NCBI GenBank assembly: GCA_000497125.2
Contig: CM035318.1
Coordinates: forward strand, 310,001-374,000
Reading direction: 5' to 3'
DNA length: 64,000 nt
Source: Spironucleus salmonicida
Taxonomy: Eukaryota > Fornicata > Diplomonadida > Hexamitidae
The first letter of the stretch is position 1, and every line of letters starts with the position of its first letter. A program made the translations under genes and the position numbers. The notes under the pieces were generated by a model. That model did no database searches, had not been told where the DNA came from, and worked only from the letters and a program-made list of their open reading frames with translations. Positions 62,959-64,000 of the stretch are shown here, piece after piece.

Positions 62959-63312
62959 ATGTAAAGATATGCACAGCGCCCTCCATTCGTTGTTGAGGTG
63001 TAAACTAGGGCAAGACCTAATCTAACTCCAGAAATGCCAAAGTTAGAATAAATTTCTCCTTATAAGCGTGATGCCACATAAATTACTCTTCGTGATTTGG
63101 ATATGCGTTCACGTAGTCTTTCAACTTCTTAAAATGTATCATTAATATAAAGTTTCAAGAAAAATGCTCCTATTAATGATAAAATATACAAGAAGGAAGA
63201 AATTGATGGATTTAAATATTGGTAAGATAAAATAAACAAATTAAAACAGCCAATCTCGCATAAAAAAGATAGCTGGGTTGATTTCGTTCCTAAAAAAGGT
63301 CATTATTAATGA
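62959..63312 (+). CDS. hypothetical protein, 117 aa
   Basis: The frame starts MQRYAQRPPFVVEVQTRAR. It is basic and Ser/Arg-rich in the middle (R-D-L-D-M-R-S-R-S-L-S), ending with W-V-D-F-V-P-K-K-G-H-Y-Q. Reasonable codon usage supports a real gene. Family unknown. It converges on the next small gene with 11 bp between stops. Confidence 0.68.
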
Positions 63313-63323
63313 TGTATTATAAT

Positions 63324-63551
63324 TCACTATTTATTTAATATCCTATCGAAACAGTTCTAAGGAAGTCTTTTGAATGTTTTTAATAATTGTTATTCAATCA
63401 ATGGAGGTTAGTATCGTATTATTAAATTCGTAGGTTAAGGTTCAATTTAGACATCTTAAATAAATTAAACGACTGGAGAATCATATGAATCCGTGTCAGA
63501 TCCCTAATAGTCCTAAATATTTTCTGAATCAAGCATAGCTGAGATTTCCAT
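63324..63551 (-). CDS. small acidic protein, 75 aa
   Basis: The frame starts MEISAMLDSENIQDYQGSD, has an acidic head and ends L-K-T-F-K-R-L-P-Q-N-C-F-D. The antisense plus frame also reads openly, but it has no ATG and starts behind a TGA. Short length limits certainty. Function unknown. Confidence 0.5.
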
Positions 63552-63679
63552 TTATATGATACTCAAATAAATTCGATTGTATTAGTAATTATTATTATAT
63601 ATATTTTTATATTATTTAATAAAATTACTTTAAGATAAAATATTATTATATTAAATTGTAGTTATATTTTGTTTAGGAA

Positions 63680-63687
63680 CCATTCCA
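63680..63687 (+). promoter_or_regulatory. CCATTCCA initiator-like motif
   Basis: It ends 7 nt before the ATG at 63695. Confidence 0.45.
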
Positions 63688-63694
63688 AAATCAG

Positions 63695-64000
63695 ATGTCA
63701 GTAGAACAAACTCCGGAAGATATAAACGATTAAATAGCGTAGTTAGCTATTGAAAAGAAAAAACTCCAAAAAGAAGTTGAGATTATGTAAAAGTAACAGG
63801 AAGAGTATTTTAAGAATAAAGATTTTTATGATAAGCTGATAACTTTTCACTAAAAAATTGATTAATTGAAGGATGCCCGTGATGCAATTAGCAAGAAAAA
63901 TTCTTCATTATAGGAGGTTAACGATATGCTAAAAGAAAAAATTAGTTTTATTTAAGCTGCAGCTAAAGATAAAAATGCACAGGAGAAAAAATTAAAAGAG
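63695..64000 (+). CDS. coiled-coil protein, 3' end outside window
   Basis: 102 codons start MSVEQTPEDINDQIAQLAI and continue as an uninterrupted coiled coil (L-Q-K-E-V-E-I-M-Q-K-Q-Q-E-E-Y-F-K-N-K). A region D-A-R-D-A-I-S-K-K-N-S-S-L-Q-E-V-N recalls taxilin-like or golgin-like rods, but too little is visible for a family call. The gene runs off the right edge. Confidence 0.75.

Overview
Organism. The window is nuclear DNA from an AT-rich, gene-dense protist that reads TAA and TAG as glutamine and stops only at TGA. The clearest proof is in conserved glutamines. The oxyanion-hole Gln before the catalytic Cys is TAA in one cathepsin B-like gene and TAG in the other, and the Gln after the Walker A lysine of MCM4 is TAA. 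I needed no introns in any of about 45 genes, including ones longer than 4 kb. Neighbouring genes often lie 10-60 bp apart, commonly with converging ends. SF-assemblin and cathepsin B-like proteases are also present. Together these fit a hexamitid diplomonad (Spironucleus/Hexamita/Trepomonas type). A ciliate or an oxymonad with the same code fits less well but is not excluded. No tRNA, rRNA, transposase or reverse transcriptase gene was recognised.

Layout. 0-3 kb: an edge-truncated coiled-coil gene, a FOR20-like centrosomal protein, and a 1-kb segment whose inverted twin lies at 38.9-39.9 kb and carries a broken copy of the MCM4 tail. 4-11 kb: a RING protein, a BCNT/Swc5-like protein and several membrane proteins. 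11-22 kb: a run of conserved genes, namely a UBR-type N-recognin, an ADAT2-like tRNA deaminase, the ribosome-biogenesis factor PWP2, a TRAF-like RING protein and the ribosome-release GTPase EFL1. 22-30 kb: roadblock dynein light chain, SF-assemblin, an RNF32-like double-RING protein and unknowns. 30-41 kb: two cathepsin B-like proteases flank a gene with 27 in-frame 51-bp repeats and a full MCM4. 41-53 kb: an Sfi1-like centrin-binding repeat protein, a Qb SNARE, a 1392-residue beta-propeller/pseudokinase, an N-myristoylation candidate, a degenerate pyruvate-kinase-like protein and a DYRK kinase. 53-64 kb: unknowns, a decayed stretch, an FG-repeat/beta-propeller fusion (probable nucleoporin), a second FG-containing reading frame and an edge-truncated coiled-coil gene.

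Themes. Several genes point to flagellar or basal-body and microtubule biology (FOR20, Sfi1-like, SF-assemblin, roadblock, RNF32-like). Others serve ribosome biogenesis (PWP2, EFL1), ubiquitin signalling (UBR, TRAF-like, RING, RNF32-like), replication (MCM4), nuclear pores (two FG proteins) and membrane traffic (SNARE). There is no operon logic. A short motif, CCAYTCCA, sits just upstream of at least nine start codons on both strands and looks like an initiator element. All coordinates come from reading TGA-only frames by eye; every complete gene listed has a length divisible by three.
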